Shown here: positions 26,925 to 33,978 of the stretch, one piece after another
How the letters are laid out: each line of letters opens with the position of its first letter
Numbering within the stretch: position 1 is the first letter of the stretch
NCBI GenBank assembly: GCA_905182255.1
Contig: CAJJAH010000003.1
Location: 92,101-126,181 of the forward strand
DNA from: Cryomorphaceae bacterium BACL11 MAG-121001-bin54
Lineage (GTDB): Bacteria > Bacteroidota > Bacteroidia > Flavobacteriales > BACL11
Length of the DNA stretch: 34,081 bases
Direction of reading: 5' to 3'
Program-made: the position numbers and the translations under genes
The notes under the pieces: generated by a model
The model's input: only the letters and a program-made list of their open reading frames with translations
What the model was told of the DNA's origin: nothing
Database searches by the model: none

Positions 26925-26956
26925 CAAAATTAGGTAATAGAGTTAGAGTACCACAA
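26925..26956 (-). promoter_or_regulatory. Promoter of the 26128-26901 gene (TTG-N21-TAATTTTG)
   Basis: On the minus strand a -33 TTG (26954-26956) and a -7 TAATTTTG (26925-26932) are 21 bases apart, the full Bacteroidota pattern, 23 bases before the start codon. The TTG lies in the 30-base direct repeat and directly abuts the dyad at 26957-26972. Confidence 0.65.
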
Positions 26957-26978
26957 TACGCTATAAAGCGTAATTTAA
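26949..26978. repeat. 30-base direct repeat, copy A, with 16-base dyad
   Basis: Thirty bases identical to 27199-27228, exactly 250 bases away. It contains the perfect dyad TACGCTATAAAGCGTA (26957-26972). The dyad centre is at about -43.5 relative to the start expected from the promoter at 26925-26956. Confidence 0.9.
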
Positions 26979-26991
26979 TAAAGGAGTTTAA

Positions 26992-27041
26992 TTAAAAAAC
27001 CATGCATATTTTAAGCATTCTATTAAAAGTGAGAGGATTTA
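26992..27041 (-). pseudogene. 3' remnant of a second LuxR-family regulator gene
   Basis: The minus-strand frame ending here reads ILSLLIECLKYAWFFN followed by TAA. It parallels the end of the intact regulator next door (HFSNCLKYKCFFN and stop). The spacing to the following dyad repeat is also similar. Upstream the frame is closed by a stop and then interrupted by an inverted-repeat element. The 337-base gap 26902-27238 thus contains a gene remnant, two dyad repeats, two promoters and the inverted repeat. Confidence 0.55.
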
Positions 27042-27048
27042 TACCGCC

Positions 27049-27123
27049 ATACACCTAACTTCTCTATACCTATTAAAGCATGTATTATGAAAACTAAGTT
27101 TATTTAGAGAAAGTTAGGTGTAT
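27049..27123. repeat. Inverted-repeat element, about 75 bp
   Basis: Arms ATACACCTAACTTCTCTA (27049-27066) and TAGAGAAAGTTAGGTGTAT (27105-27123) pair perfectly except for one extra A; 38 bases lie between. It follows the LuxR remnant and could be a small MITE-like insertion or a long hairpin. No T-run follows in a way that makes a good terminator. Confidence 0.7.
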
Positions 27124-27175
27124 TTAAGTAATCTATTGAAAAATTAATTTGTATTTAATAATAAGTTTTACAAAA

Positions 27176-27206
27176 CAAAAATAGATTTTATCTTTAGTTA
27201 CCACAA
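27176..27206 (-). promoter_or_regulatory. Promoter after the second dyad repeat (TTG-N20-TATTTTTG)
   Basis: On the minus strand TTG (27204-27206) and TATTTTTG (27176-27183) are 20 bases apart. The dyad directly abuts the TTG. No intact gene starts right after it; it faces the LuxR remnant and, further on, the secreted-protein gene. Confidence 0.6.
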
Positions 27207-27228
27207 TACGCTATAAAGCGTAATTTAA
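27199..27228. repeat. 30-base direct repeat, copy B, with 16-base dyad
   Basis: Identical to 26949-26978. The dyad TACGCTATAAAGCGTA is at 27207-27222 and ends 17 bases from the LuxR-gene stop codon (27239). With the promoter at 27176-27206 its centre falls at about -42.5. Confidence 0.9.
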
Positions 27229-27238
27229 GTCAAGCGGT

Positions 27239-27922
27239 TTAGTTGAAAAAACATTTATATTTCAAGCAATTACTAAAATGCTTAATTTCAAGTTTATGCC
27301 AAATTCTATTTCTATGAGTTCGGATGGTATTGGGAGAAATATGCATTTTTTCAGCTATCTGTTTATTGTCATATCCATTAATGATGAATTTGAGTGTTTC
27401 CCTTTCTCTTTTAGTTAAGCTAGAATATTTATCAGTATTATTCTTCATGAAGTGATGTTGTTCAATAATAGTTTTAAATAAATTGATAATACCATCAAAT
27501 TTTGATGCATCTTCTTTAAACTCAAATACTATTTTTTCATTATCATCTATTCCTTTAAAAGTGATATCTAAATTCTGATTAATAGTCTTATAATCTATAG
27601 CTTTTGATTCTTTACTTAACCAATTAATAGCTTCTATTTCATTTGTAAAATACTTTGGGTTAAATCCAGTATATGGGTTCTCTACTCCTTGCATCAAAAC
27701 CGAAACATCTTGTCCAAAAACAAATGCCAATTGATCATAACCATCAGCCCTTCTCTTTACAAATCCAGATTTAAATATTGGATTTAAAATAACTTCATCA
27801 ACCCATTTTTTTGTAGCAAGATTTGGTTTAAAGGTTTTTTTATCTAGAATCCAAATCATTTGACTAGGCTTAATTTTCTTAGATATGTCTAGATATTCTA
27901 TCAACTCTTCTCTGTACACCAC
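27239..27922 (-). CDS. LuxR-family transcriptional regulator (5' end separated by a frameshift)
   Basis: The readable frame gives 227 residues from a GTG at 27922. The C-terminal DNA-binding domain is a clear LuxR/FixJ helix-turn-helix: LTKRERETLKFIINGYDNKQ, then IAEKMHISPNTIRTHRNRIWHKL (about residues 165-212). The N-terminal part (KIKPSQMIWILDKKTF, YTGFNPKYFTNEIEAINWLS) resembles a STAS/SpoIIAA-like sensor fold seen in Bacteroidota. The proper start is probably the ATG at 28016 in another frame (separate entry), one base out of phase. The gene follows the TPR-like gene closely, so it belongs to that unit. Confidence 0.75.
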   Translation of the reverse strand: MVYREELIEYLDISKKIKPSQMIWILDKKTFKPNLATKKWVDEVILNPIFKSGFVKRRADGYDQLAFVFGQDVSVLMQGVENPYTGFNPKYFTNEIEAINWLSKESKAIDYKTINQNLDITFKGIDDNEKIVFEFKEDASKFDGIINLFKTIIEQHHFMKNNTDKYSSLTKRERETLKFIINGYDNKQIAEKMHISPNTIRTHRNRIWHKLEIKHFSNCLKYKCFFN

Positions 27923-27926
27923 ATCA

Positions 27927-28016
27927 TTATGACGGGTTAGATTTCCAAGTATTAATTAGCCTTGAATTTTCTTTTTCATATTCTATGATTAAATGAGGGC
28001 CATTATATACTTCCAT
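27927..28016 (-). pseudogene. 5' fragment of the LuxR-family gene, before the frameshift
   Basis: ATG at 28016 encodes MEVYNGPHLIIEYEKENSRL and then INTWKSNPS before TAA at 27927-27929. Removing one base around 27930-27932 joins WKSNP to HNDVVYREELIEYLD of the main frame and gives a protein of about 258 residues. The ATG lies 16 bases after the stop of the TPR-like gene, the expected operon spacing. Confidence 0.65.
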
Positions 28017-28032
28017 AATGATATTTTAGTAT

Positions 28033-29463
28033 TTATAGATTATTTCTTAACCAAAGATTATAACTTATTATATCTAAATCTTCTGAATCATAATCTGACA
28101 TATAAGACAATATTCTTTTTTTATCATCTGCGATATCCTCATCATTGATCTTCTTTGATATTATATTTATCATTTCTCTATCTCGAACATACTCTTCATC
28201 CAATAATAATTGCTTATGGTTTCTTCTAATATCTTCAATCTTATCTATAATATTATGTTGTCCATTTTTAAACCTAATTATTACATCAGCAATCAAAATC
28301 TTTAATTGAAAAGCTTTATCTAATAAAAGAAAATCTTCTTGTAGAATTAATCTAGACATATTCTTTTGAGCATCAATAAAATTATCCTGATGAAAATAAA
28401 TTAATGATTTATTTAAATAAATGAAACTAGTGTAAGATGGTAATTTTTTAATGACTTCATTTTTACTTGCTTTATTTAAATAATCTAGTGCTTTATCTTT
28501 ATCAGTCTTAGCATAATTTAACACCAAACTATTATAATAGAAAAACAGATACTTATCATGCAAAAAAGAATCATACTCTTTCATGCTAATTAGTAATAGT
28601 TCAGCATATTTTAATGATTCCTTATGCTTCTTAGTTTTATACAAACAATTTGTTAAATAAGTTAATAGAGTTAACTTTTCATTATGATTTGACCTATCAA
28701 ATAACATATCCTTTTTAAACTCATTATTACTTTCAATTAGAAACTTCTCTAATGATTGATAATCGCGTTCCTGCAGCAATAAACGACTATACATTTTAAA
28801 TAATCTTATTCTAAATCTAGCACTATTTACTAAATTCTTTTCTTTTGAAATCTTTCCGTATTTTGTTTTAATCAGTTGAACTAAGCTAATATCTGATTTG
28901 CCAAAATTCTGTTTTGTTCTTATATCATACATTATTTTAGCTAATAATAAATCCATCTCATCAATCTCAGACAATATCTTAATATTATTTATTTTTAGCT
29001 CAATATAATAATCTACATCAATAGAAAGTATTTCATGAGAAATCTTAATTATCTCTGAATAAATGATAGACAAAACCTCATGTAATTCTGAATCTATTGC
29101 TTCCTTCTCAGCATGCTGTAAGTAATGAAAAGCTAGCTCTAATTCACCTTTATTTTTATATACTCTTGAAAGCAATATATAACTAAAGGATTTAGATTGG
29201 TTATCTTTCCAAATATGCTGCCATACCATAGAATTATTCAATTCATGATAAAGTCGGTTTTTAATTTGATAATAATTATTTGGATTTGTTTCTAGTTTCT
29301 TTAAGACATCTTTAGTAGTGAAATCACCTTTTTTCTTCTTCATATAATCAAAAAGATCTACATCTTTTCGATTCTTATTATCTGTTCTGTTTAGAAATAA
29401 TTTAAAGAATCTAACCTCCTCCTTTGAAAGTGTTGCAACTATAGTGTCTAAAGCATTATTCAT
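28033..29463 (-). CDS. TPR-like helical-repeat protein of unknown function
   Basis: A 476-residue soluble, almost entirely alpha-helical protein. It begins with a conserved-looking helix (LSKEEVRFFKLFLNRTDNKN) and a short winged-helix-like part (residues about 10-75). Degenerate tetratricopeptide-like helix pairs follow, such as SRVYKNKGELELAFHYLQHA, NCLYKTKKHKESLKYAELLL and KSLIYFHQDNFIDAQKNMSR. There is no signal peptide or membrane helix. It starts 8 bases after the secreted leucine-rich protein gene and is followed by the LuxR gene, which suggests a regulatory or scaffold role; this is inference only. Confidence 0.7.
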   Translation of the reverse strand: MNNALDTIVATLSKEEVRFFKLFLNRTDNKNRKDVDLFDYMKKKKGDFTTKDVLKKLETNPNNYYQIKNRLYHELNNSMVWQHIWKDNQSKSFSYILLSRVYKNKGELELAFHYLQHAEKEAIDSELHEVLSIIYSEIIKISHEILSIDVDYYIELKINNIKILSEIDEMDLLLAKIMYDIRTKQNFGKSDISLVQLIKTKYGKISKEKNLVNSARFRIRLFKMYSRLLLQERDYQSLEKFLIESNNEFKKDMLFDRSNHNEKLTLLTYLTNCLYKTKKHKESLKYAELLLISMKEYDSFLHDKYLFFYYNSLVLNYAKTDKDKALDYLNKASKNEVIKKLPSYTSFIYLNKSLIYFHQDNFIDAQKNMSRLILQEDFLLLDKAFQLKILIADVIIRFKNGQHNIIDKIEDIRRNHKQLLLDEEYVRDREMINIISKKINDEDIADDKKRILSYMSDYDSEDLDIISYNLWLRNNL

Positions 29464-29471
29464 TAGAATGA

Positions 29472-30851
29472 TTATTTTTTAATGTATTTCTTACCATCTC
29501 TTATGTACATAACCCCTGAAGGAATATCAATAATATTATCATACCTTCTACCCATCAAATCGTATAAAGAATTATCAAATTCTTCATAAATAGGATAAAT
29601 CATCTCATTAACAGATGTTACAGGTGGAATTACATATAATGGAGTAACACTGGTATCTGAAATGAATGGGACAGCCATAGAAGGCCAGATAACAACTAAA
29701 TTATCTCCTGCTTGTTGATATAATTGAACCCCAACAGGAGGTGAAATATAAATACTATCTCCTGGATAAAAAGCAGCTTGAGGTATAGTTTGTGTAAATG
29801 AAAATGGTTGTAGATTAATTATAGATGCGTTCACTGGAATAATCGCTATGTTAGCAGTAATAGAACTAATGAAGTATGTTGTGATACTATTATTTACAAA
29901 CCAAAAGTCTAAATCTAAAGGGGTTGCATACTGAACTGTATCAGCATGATAGACTCCATTTACACTAATATACTGAGGGAGAGAGAGGCACTGATTCTGA
30001 ACATCTAAAATTGAATTACAATTTGTTTTGTTAGCATAAATAGTAGATGGCCCATACCCCTGGTCAATATATTCACAAATATTATCAAGATTACAGTAAC
30101 TTAAAGAATCATTGTCTGTTAAAATAAGATTAGATATTTGATTTGGAATAATACTGTCTAATCCAAATAAACTTTGTAATGATATATTTTCAACAATTTC
30201 TATATAACCATCTACTGTTAAAACAGATGATAAGCCAATAAGATTATTAAGCATAGGATTTTCAGAAATTTCTAGGTTTCCAATAAATTTCAAATTGTTA
30301 AATCCATTAAGGTTTGTCAAAGATGTTTCTTCTATATATAAGCCCCCTATTAAAGAATCTATATCATCAAAGCCAACAATATTAACAATATTATCACATT
30401 CCACAATTCTAACTTCATTTACACTATTTAAATTTGCAATCCCATTTGTAGAAATAAGATCTCCACATTCCAATAAAGATAGACTCCCTCCAATGTGACT
30501 CAAATTTGTTAAACCATATAAATCTGTAATTATATCATGAGGCTCATCAATATAAACATTTCCACCAACATATTTTAAAGCAGAAAGCCCAGCAAATGAA
30601 GTGATCTCACATTCATTACACACTACACTACCACTTATAGAATCTAATTGAGTTAAGCCAGGATAATTAGTTAGATCTCCTCCATCAAAAGGTAGTCTGA
30701 GTGTACTAGGTAGGTTATTGCAGTTTGGATAATCAACAACAAATTGAGCAATATCAGAACAATTATAGTAACTTGGAAAGCCTATAGTAGGACAATTTTG
30801 CCCAAACCCAATCATTGGTAAGCAAAGTAATAATAGTAGCCCTTTTTTCAT
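29472..30851 (-). CDS. Secreted leucine-rich-repeat protein with short variant sorting tail
   Basis: A 459-residue exported protein with signal peptide MKKGLLLLLCLPMIGFGQ. Receptor-L-like leucine-rich repeats occupy about residues 55-260 (LTQLDSISGSVVCNECEI, FAGLSALKYVGGNVYI, NGFNNLKFIGNLEISENPML). A beta-rich domain of unknown type follows (about 290-410). The last 45 residues (SLYDLMGRRYDNI, then IPSGVMYIRDGKKYIKK) are a second variant of T9SS-like ending. It probably binds something at the cell surface. It heads a unit with the TPR-like and LuxR genes. Confidence 0.78.
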   Translation of the reverse strand: MKKGLLLLLCLPMIGFGQNCPTIGFPSYYNCSDIAQFVVDYPNCNNLPSTLRLPFDGGDLTNYPGLTQLDSISGSVVCNECEITSFAGLSALKYVGGNVYIDEPHDIITDLYGLTNLSHIGGSLSLLECGDLISTNGIANLNSVNEVRIVECDNIVNIVGFDDIDSLIGGLYIEETSLTNLNGFNNLKFIGNLEISENPMLNNLIGLSSVLTVDGYIEIVENISLQSLFGLDSIIPNQISNLILTDNDSLSYCNLDNICEYIDQGYGPSTIYANKTNCNSILDVQNQCLSLPQYISVNGVYHADTVQYATPLDLDFWFVNNSITTYFISSITANIAIIPVNASIINLQPFSFTQTIPQAAFYPGDSIYISPPVGVQLYQQAGDNLVVIWPSMAVPFISDTSVTPLYVIPPVTSVNEMIYPIYEEFDNSLYDLMGRRYDNIIDIPSGVMYIRDGKKYIKK

Positions 30852-30875
30852 ATTTTTAATTTTTATTATATAAAG

Positions 30876-30894
30876 TAGGGGCTTAAAGCCCCTA
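30876..30894. terminator. Hairpin between two secreted-protein genes
   Basis: Seven-pair stem TAGGGGC / GCCCCTA with loop TTAAA. It follows the 30925-32082 gene stop by about 30 bases on the minus strand and precedes the next start by about 25. The T-run is imperfect (ACTTTATATAAT), so it may be a weak terminator or attenuator. Confidence 0.6.
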
Positions 30895-30924
30895 ATATTA
30901 TTACTTATAGATTAACCACTTAAA

Positions 30925-32082
30925 CTATTCTATTATATATTTCTTATCTATTGTACCATCCTCATAGATATAAAATAAGATTTGTTTATTTTTTGGAAAT
31001 GTTTCTCTTCCTAAAACATCTACTATTTTAATCAATTTCTTGGTATCTAAGTTCATTTCATCTAATGAAGTAACACTACCCATCTTAGCCCAAACGCCTG
31101 AATTTGTATCCCATATCCAGGTTACACAACATGTAAAATAACCATTAACATCAAAGTAAGAAATACAAACATTAATAGTGTCATAGGGCTGACCATTATT
31201 CATATTATTAAAAATCTGATGTGAATTAGACATACTATCTACTCCTAAAACTGTTCCATCTGGAGCAGTAGTAATCCAAGAAGCAATATCCATGATGCTA
31301 AACGGTACTTCCGCCATTAAAATTGTTTGTGGTGAACCACCTGTACTAAAAAGAGTCATGGAATCACAAGCAACAAATTGTCCTGCTGAATAAGAATAAT
31401 TAGCAGAATAGACACACCCATTAGCATCAGTAACATCACAATTTCCTGACATACTTAATGAAACAGTAATAGCTTGTGTAGTTTCACCAGTACTCCATAA
31501 ATAAGTATATGGCGCTATTCCTCCAGTAATATTTGCAGTAAAAATGTTTGTGTTCTGAGCGATAGAAGCTACACCAGGACATGGCGCTCCACATCCTAAT
31601 TGACAAGATAACAATGAAGTATATTGTCCTAATCCAGTTCCTGAGTCAGCACAGCCTAATATTGTATTTGGCGCACAATCCCAAGAAGGTGTAGGAGTTC
31701 CTCCTGGAACTGACCAAACACTTCCATCCCAATATTGAAAAAAACAACACATTAAAGTGTCAACATAACCTACTGTATCGGTAAGTGTGTAGGATATACA
31801 AGTTGTAAGTGTATCATAATACGTTCCATTTGGGTTATAGTTGTATACCATATGTGTACAAGGACCACTAAAACAGCTATCTTCAGCTAACATATTTCCA
31901 TCACCATAAGTTACAGCATACAAAGGTGCCATAGTAGGTAAACTATTTCCAGTTACTGGTATTGCTATTTCTAATTGATATTGTGAACCTGTTGTGTAAG
32001 TCATGTTTGGATCACATAAGGTTTGTGCTTGAGCAAATAAGATTGTCAAAGCTGCCATTGTTGTTAATAATAATTTTTTCAT
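30925..32082 (-). CDS. Secreted SprB-repeat protein with variant T9SS tail
   Basis: A 385-residue exported protein with signal peptide residues 1-19 (ending LFAQAQ). It is Cys-rich. One SprB-type repeat lies at about residues 165-235: NITGGIAPYTYLWSTGETTQ, then AITVSL and VTDANGCVYSANYSYS. Two related beta domains flank it (YNPNGTYYDTLTTCISYTLTD near 70 and NGQPYDTINVCISYFDVNGY near 295), which look like an internal duplication. The end LIKIVDVLGRET, then FYIYEDGTIDKKYIIE, is the variant sorting signal. Such proteins are typically surface adhesins; the partner is unknown. Confidence 0.8.
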   Translation of the reverse strand: MKKLLLTTMAALTILFAQAQTLCDPNMTYTTGSQYQLEIAIPVTGNSLPTMAPLYAVTYGDGNMLAEDSCFSGPCTHMVYNYNPNGTYYDTLTTCISYTLTDTVGYVDTLMCCFFQYWDGSVWSVPGGTPTPSWDCAPNTILGCADSGTGLGQYTSLLSCQLGCGAPCPGVASIAQNTNIFTANITGGIAPYTYLWSTGETTQAITVSLSMSGNCDVTDANGCVYSANYSYSAGQFVACDSMTLFSTGGSPQTILMAEVPFSIMDIASWITTAPDGTVLGVDSMSNSHQIFNNMNNGQPYDTINVCISYFDVNGYFTCCVTWIWDTNSGVWAKMGSVTSLDEMNLDTKKLIKIVDVLGRETFPKNKQILFYIYEDGTIDKKYIIE

Positions 32083-32138
32083 AATTTTGTTTTAAATTTA
32101 ATAATTTATTTTAGATGCTTAAATCGATTTTAACAATG

Positions 32139-32168
32139 CAAAATTATGTAGTTTCTTGCAACTTACAA
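32139..32168 (-). promoter_or_regulatory. Promoter of the SprB-repeat protein gene (TTG-N19-TAATTTTG)
   Basis: On the minus strand TTG (32166-32168) and TAATTTTG (32139-32146) are 19 bases apart, a full Bacteroidota-type promoter, leaving a leader of about 50 bases. Confidence 0.6.
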
Positions 32169-32262
32169 TATCTTTTTAAATAACATCTTACGAATTCAAA
32201 AAACTTATAACAATTTTCATATCTAGTAATAGCCTTACATATTCAGATTAATATATCTATGG

Positions 32263-32328
32263 AAAAAATTCGAACTTAGGACCGTAAGGCCCACAAAAAA
32301 TAAAACCCACTCAAATGAGTGGGTTTAA
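32263..32328 (+). repeat. Polar intergenic repeat copy 8 with terminator hairpin
   Basis: AAAAAATTCGAACTTAGG then ACCGTAAGGCCCACA, loop GTAA. The hairpin is AAACCCACTC AAAT GAGTGGGTTT. It lies 180 bases upstream of the SprB-repeat gene and 33 bases after the lipocalin-like gene stop (minus direction). Confidence 0.9.
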
Positions 32329-32360
32329 TTATTTTAGAATTTATGAAAAATAATTTATTT

Positions 32361-33014
32361 TTATTTTTTTAGTTTATTTAATACTCTTTTCAAAATATTA
32401 TCAAATCTCGGTTTTACAAACCAATTATGATTTGTATTTCCAATTCTTTGATTTACATTAGTGTTTATAACTGTACTTCTTGAGGCATTTATTGTCAATG
32501 ATTGATTTGCAGATATAGAAATATTCCCTTCAGGGTAACCAAGAAATATTAACATTGGTTCATTGTAAGATGTATCCATACCGTATGACATTGTTAATGC
32601 AAGAATGTCAGACCCTGTGAATGTACAGGTAAACTCAGTTAATTCTCCATCGTCATTTATTATTGTCACTACATTATTTGAGTAGGAATATATACTTGTA
32701 TCATCATCAGCATCAAAAATTGCTAGTCCATTATCAGTAAACTCCAAATTTCCGTCTATCCCAGCTTCTGCTGGCGTCGTTGTTTCAGTTCCAGAGTATG
32801 TCATTATCTCACCATCCAAATCATTTACTGTTTCTCCATCTATAATAGTTGTCATTGATGTGTCTATAGTAACAGAAGTAGGTGTCCACACACCTACAAT
32901 TGAGGTAGAGTTATTATTATTGTTGTTGTTGCTTGAATTAGTTTCTTCATCTTCTTTCTTGCAAGCAGAAAATATTATGGATACTGCTAATAATGTGTAA
33001 AGTAATTTTTTCAT
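32361..33014 (-). CDS. Lipocalin-like lipoprotein
   Basis: A 217-residue lipoprotein with lipobox SIIFSAC (Cys17) followed by an Asn/Ser-rich linker (about residues 24-37). A lipocalin-like beta domain follows (SIVGVWTPTSVTIDTS, IDGNLEFTDNGLAIFDADDD, FTCTFTGSDILALTMSYG). The last 50 residues turn basic (NHNWFVKPRFDNILKRVLNKLKK, about 195-217) and are unusual for the family. It is a single gene between repeat copies 8 and 9, with a perfect palindrome in the promoter. Confidence 0.75.
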   Translation of the reverse strand: MKKLLYTLLAVSIIFSACKKEDEETNSSNNNNNNNSTSIVGVWTPTSVTIDTSMTTIIDGETVNDLDGEIMTYSGTETTTPAEAGIDGNLEFTDNGLAIFDADDDTSIYSYSNNVVTIINDDGELTEFTCTFTGSDILALTMSYGMDTSYNEPMLIFLGYPEGNISISANQSLTINASRSTVINTNVNQRIGNTNHNWFVKPRFDNILKRVLNKLKK

Positions 33015-33041
33015 TTTTCTTTTTATTTAGTTAATATTTCA

Positions 33042-33049
33042 CAAAAATA
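33042..33049 (-). promoter_or_regulatory. Candidate -7 element of the lipocalin-like gene
   Basis: TATTTTTG on the minus strand matches TAnnTTTG, 27 bases before the start codon; the palindrome at 33063 starts 13 bases upstream, where the -33 element is expected. Confidence 0.55.
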
Positions 33050-33062
33050 AAGGATTTTAAAT

Positions 33063-33089
33063 AAAGTATTATGCTAAGCATAATACTTT
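33063..33089. promoter_or_regulatory. Perfect 27-base palindrome, operator-like
   Basis: Arms AAAGTATTATGCT and AGCATAATACTTT pair over 13 bases around a single A. It sits just upstream of the -7 box of the lipocalin-like gene and immediately left of repeat copy 9. A decayed copy with the same spacing precedes the Cys-rich lipoprotein gene (23692-23711). Confidence 0.7.
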
Positions 33090-33154
33090 AAAATAGTTCG
33101 AACTTAGGACCGAGAGGCCCACCAAAAAGAAACCCACTCAATTGAGTGGGTTTT
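33090..33154 (+). repeat. Polar intergenic repeat copy 9 with terminator hairpin
   Basis: AAAATAGTTCGAACTTAGG then ACCGAGAGGCCCACC, loop GAGA. The hairpin is AAACCCACTC AATT GAGTGGGTTT. It lies between the divergent lipocalin-like and methyltransferase genes, so here it ends no adjacent gene. Confidence 0.92.
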
Positions 33155-33192
33155 ATTATTTTAGCATAATTTAAAGCCAAGAACATTTAAAT

Positions 33193-33978
33193 ATGACAGA
33201 ATTTAAAAAACATATAGAAACCAATAAAAAAGCCTGGAATAAAAGAACTCCTATTCATATAAAATCTAACTTTTATAATAATGAAGAATTTAAGAAAGGT
33301 AAGACTTCATTAAAACCTATTGAACTTAATGCTATCGGAGATGTAAAAGGAAAGTCATTACTTCATCTACAATGTCACTTTGGTCAAGATAGTATTTCTT
33401 TTGCCAGAATGGGAGCTAAAGTAACTGGTGTAGATTTTTCAGATGCAGCAATAAATGAAGCTAAAAGAATAGCAGCAGAAATGAATATGCATGTTAACTT
33501 TATAGAAAGCAATGTTTTAGATTTAAAACTTAACAAAGAGTTTGATATAATTTTTAGCTCTTATGGAGTAATTGGATGGCTTCCTGATTTAGATAAATGG
33601 GCTGCAACCATTGCTACTCACCTAAAAAAAGGAGGACTGTTTCTATTAACTGAATTTCACCCTTTTTTAGATCTCATAAAAGATAATGGATACGACTATT
33701 TCTACGATCCTAAACCTGACATTGAAATTGAAAACGGTACTTATACTGATGGTGGTTCAGAATTAGTAACCAAAACATGTTGGTGGAACCATTCACTAAC
33801 AAATATATTTTCCGCATTAGAATCTAACGGATTAAAACTAACACATTTTGAAGAATTTGATTATAGTCCATTCTTATTGGATGGAATGATTAAAAAGGAA
33901 AAAGGGAAATATGTTTTAGAAAAAAGAGAAAAGAATAGTACTCCTTATGTATTTAATCTAAAAGCTACTAAGAAATAA
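33193..33978 (+). CDS. Class I SAM-dependent methyltransferase
   Basis: A 261-residue cytosolic methyltransferase with a Rossmann-like fold. The SAM-binding motif I is SLLHLQCHFGQDSISFARMG (about residues 55-74; the usual GxGxG is replaced by QCHFGQ, typical of this subgroup). Acidic motif II is in VTGVDFSDAAI, and motifs III and IV follow as FIESNVLDL and FDIIFSSYGVIGWL. The post-strand GGLFLLTEFHPF is also a subgroup mark. The substrate is unknown. The TAA stop directly abuts repeat copy 10. Confidence 0.9.
   Translation: MTEFKKHIETNKKAWNKRTPIHIKSNFYNNEEFKKGKTSLKPIELNAIGDVKGKSLLHLQCHFGQDSISFARMGAKVTGVDFSDAAINEAKRIAAEMNMHVNFIESNVLDLKLNKEFDIIFSSYGVIGWLPDLDKWAATIATHLKKGGLFLLTEFHPFLDLIKDNGYDYFYDPKPDIEIENGTYTDGGSELVTKTCWWNHSLTNIFSALESNGLKLTHFEEFDYSPFLLDGMIKKEKGKYVLEKREKNSTPYVFNLKATKK

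Noticed and set aside
27049-27123. Inverted repeat as an insertion sequence
   Set aside because: Only about 75 bases with no transposase and no clear target-site duplication; at most a MITE-like element or hairpin.
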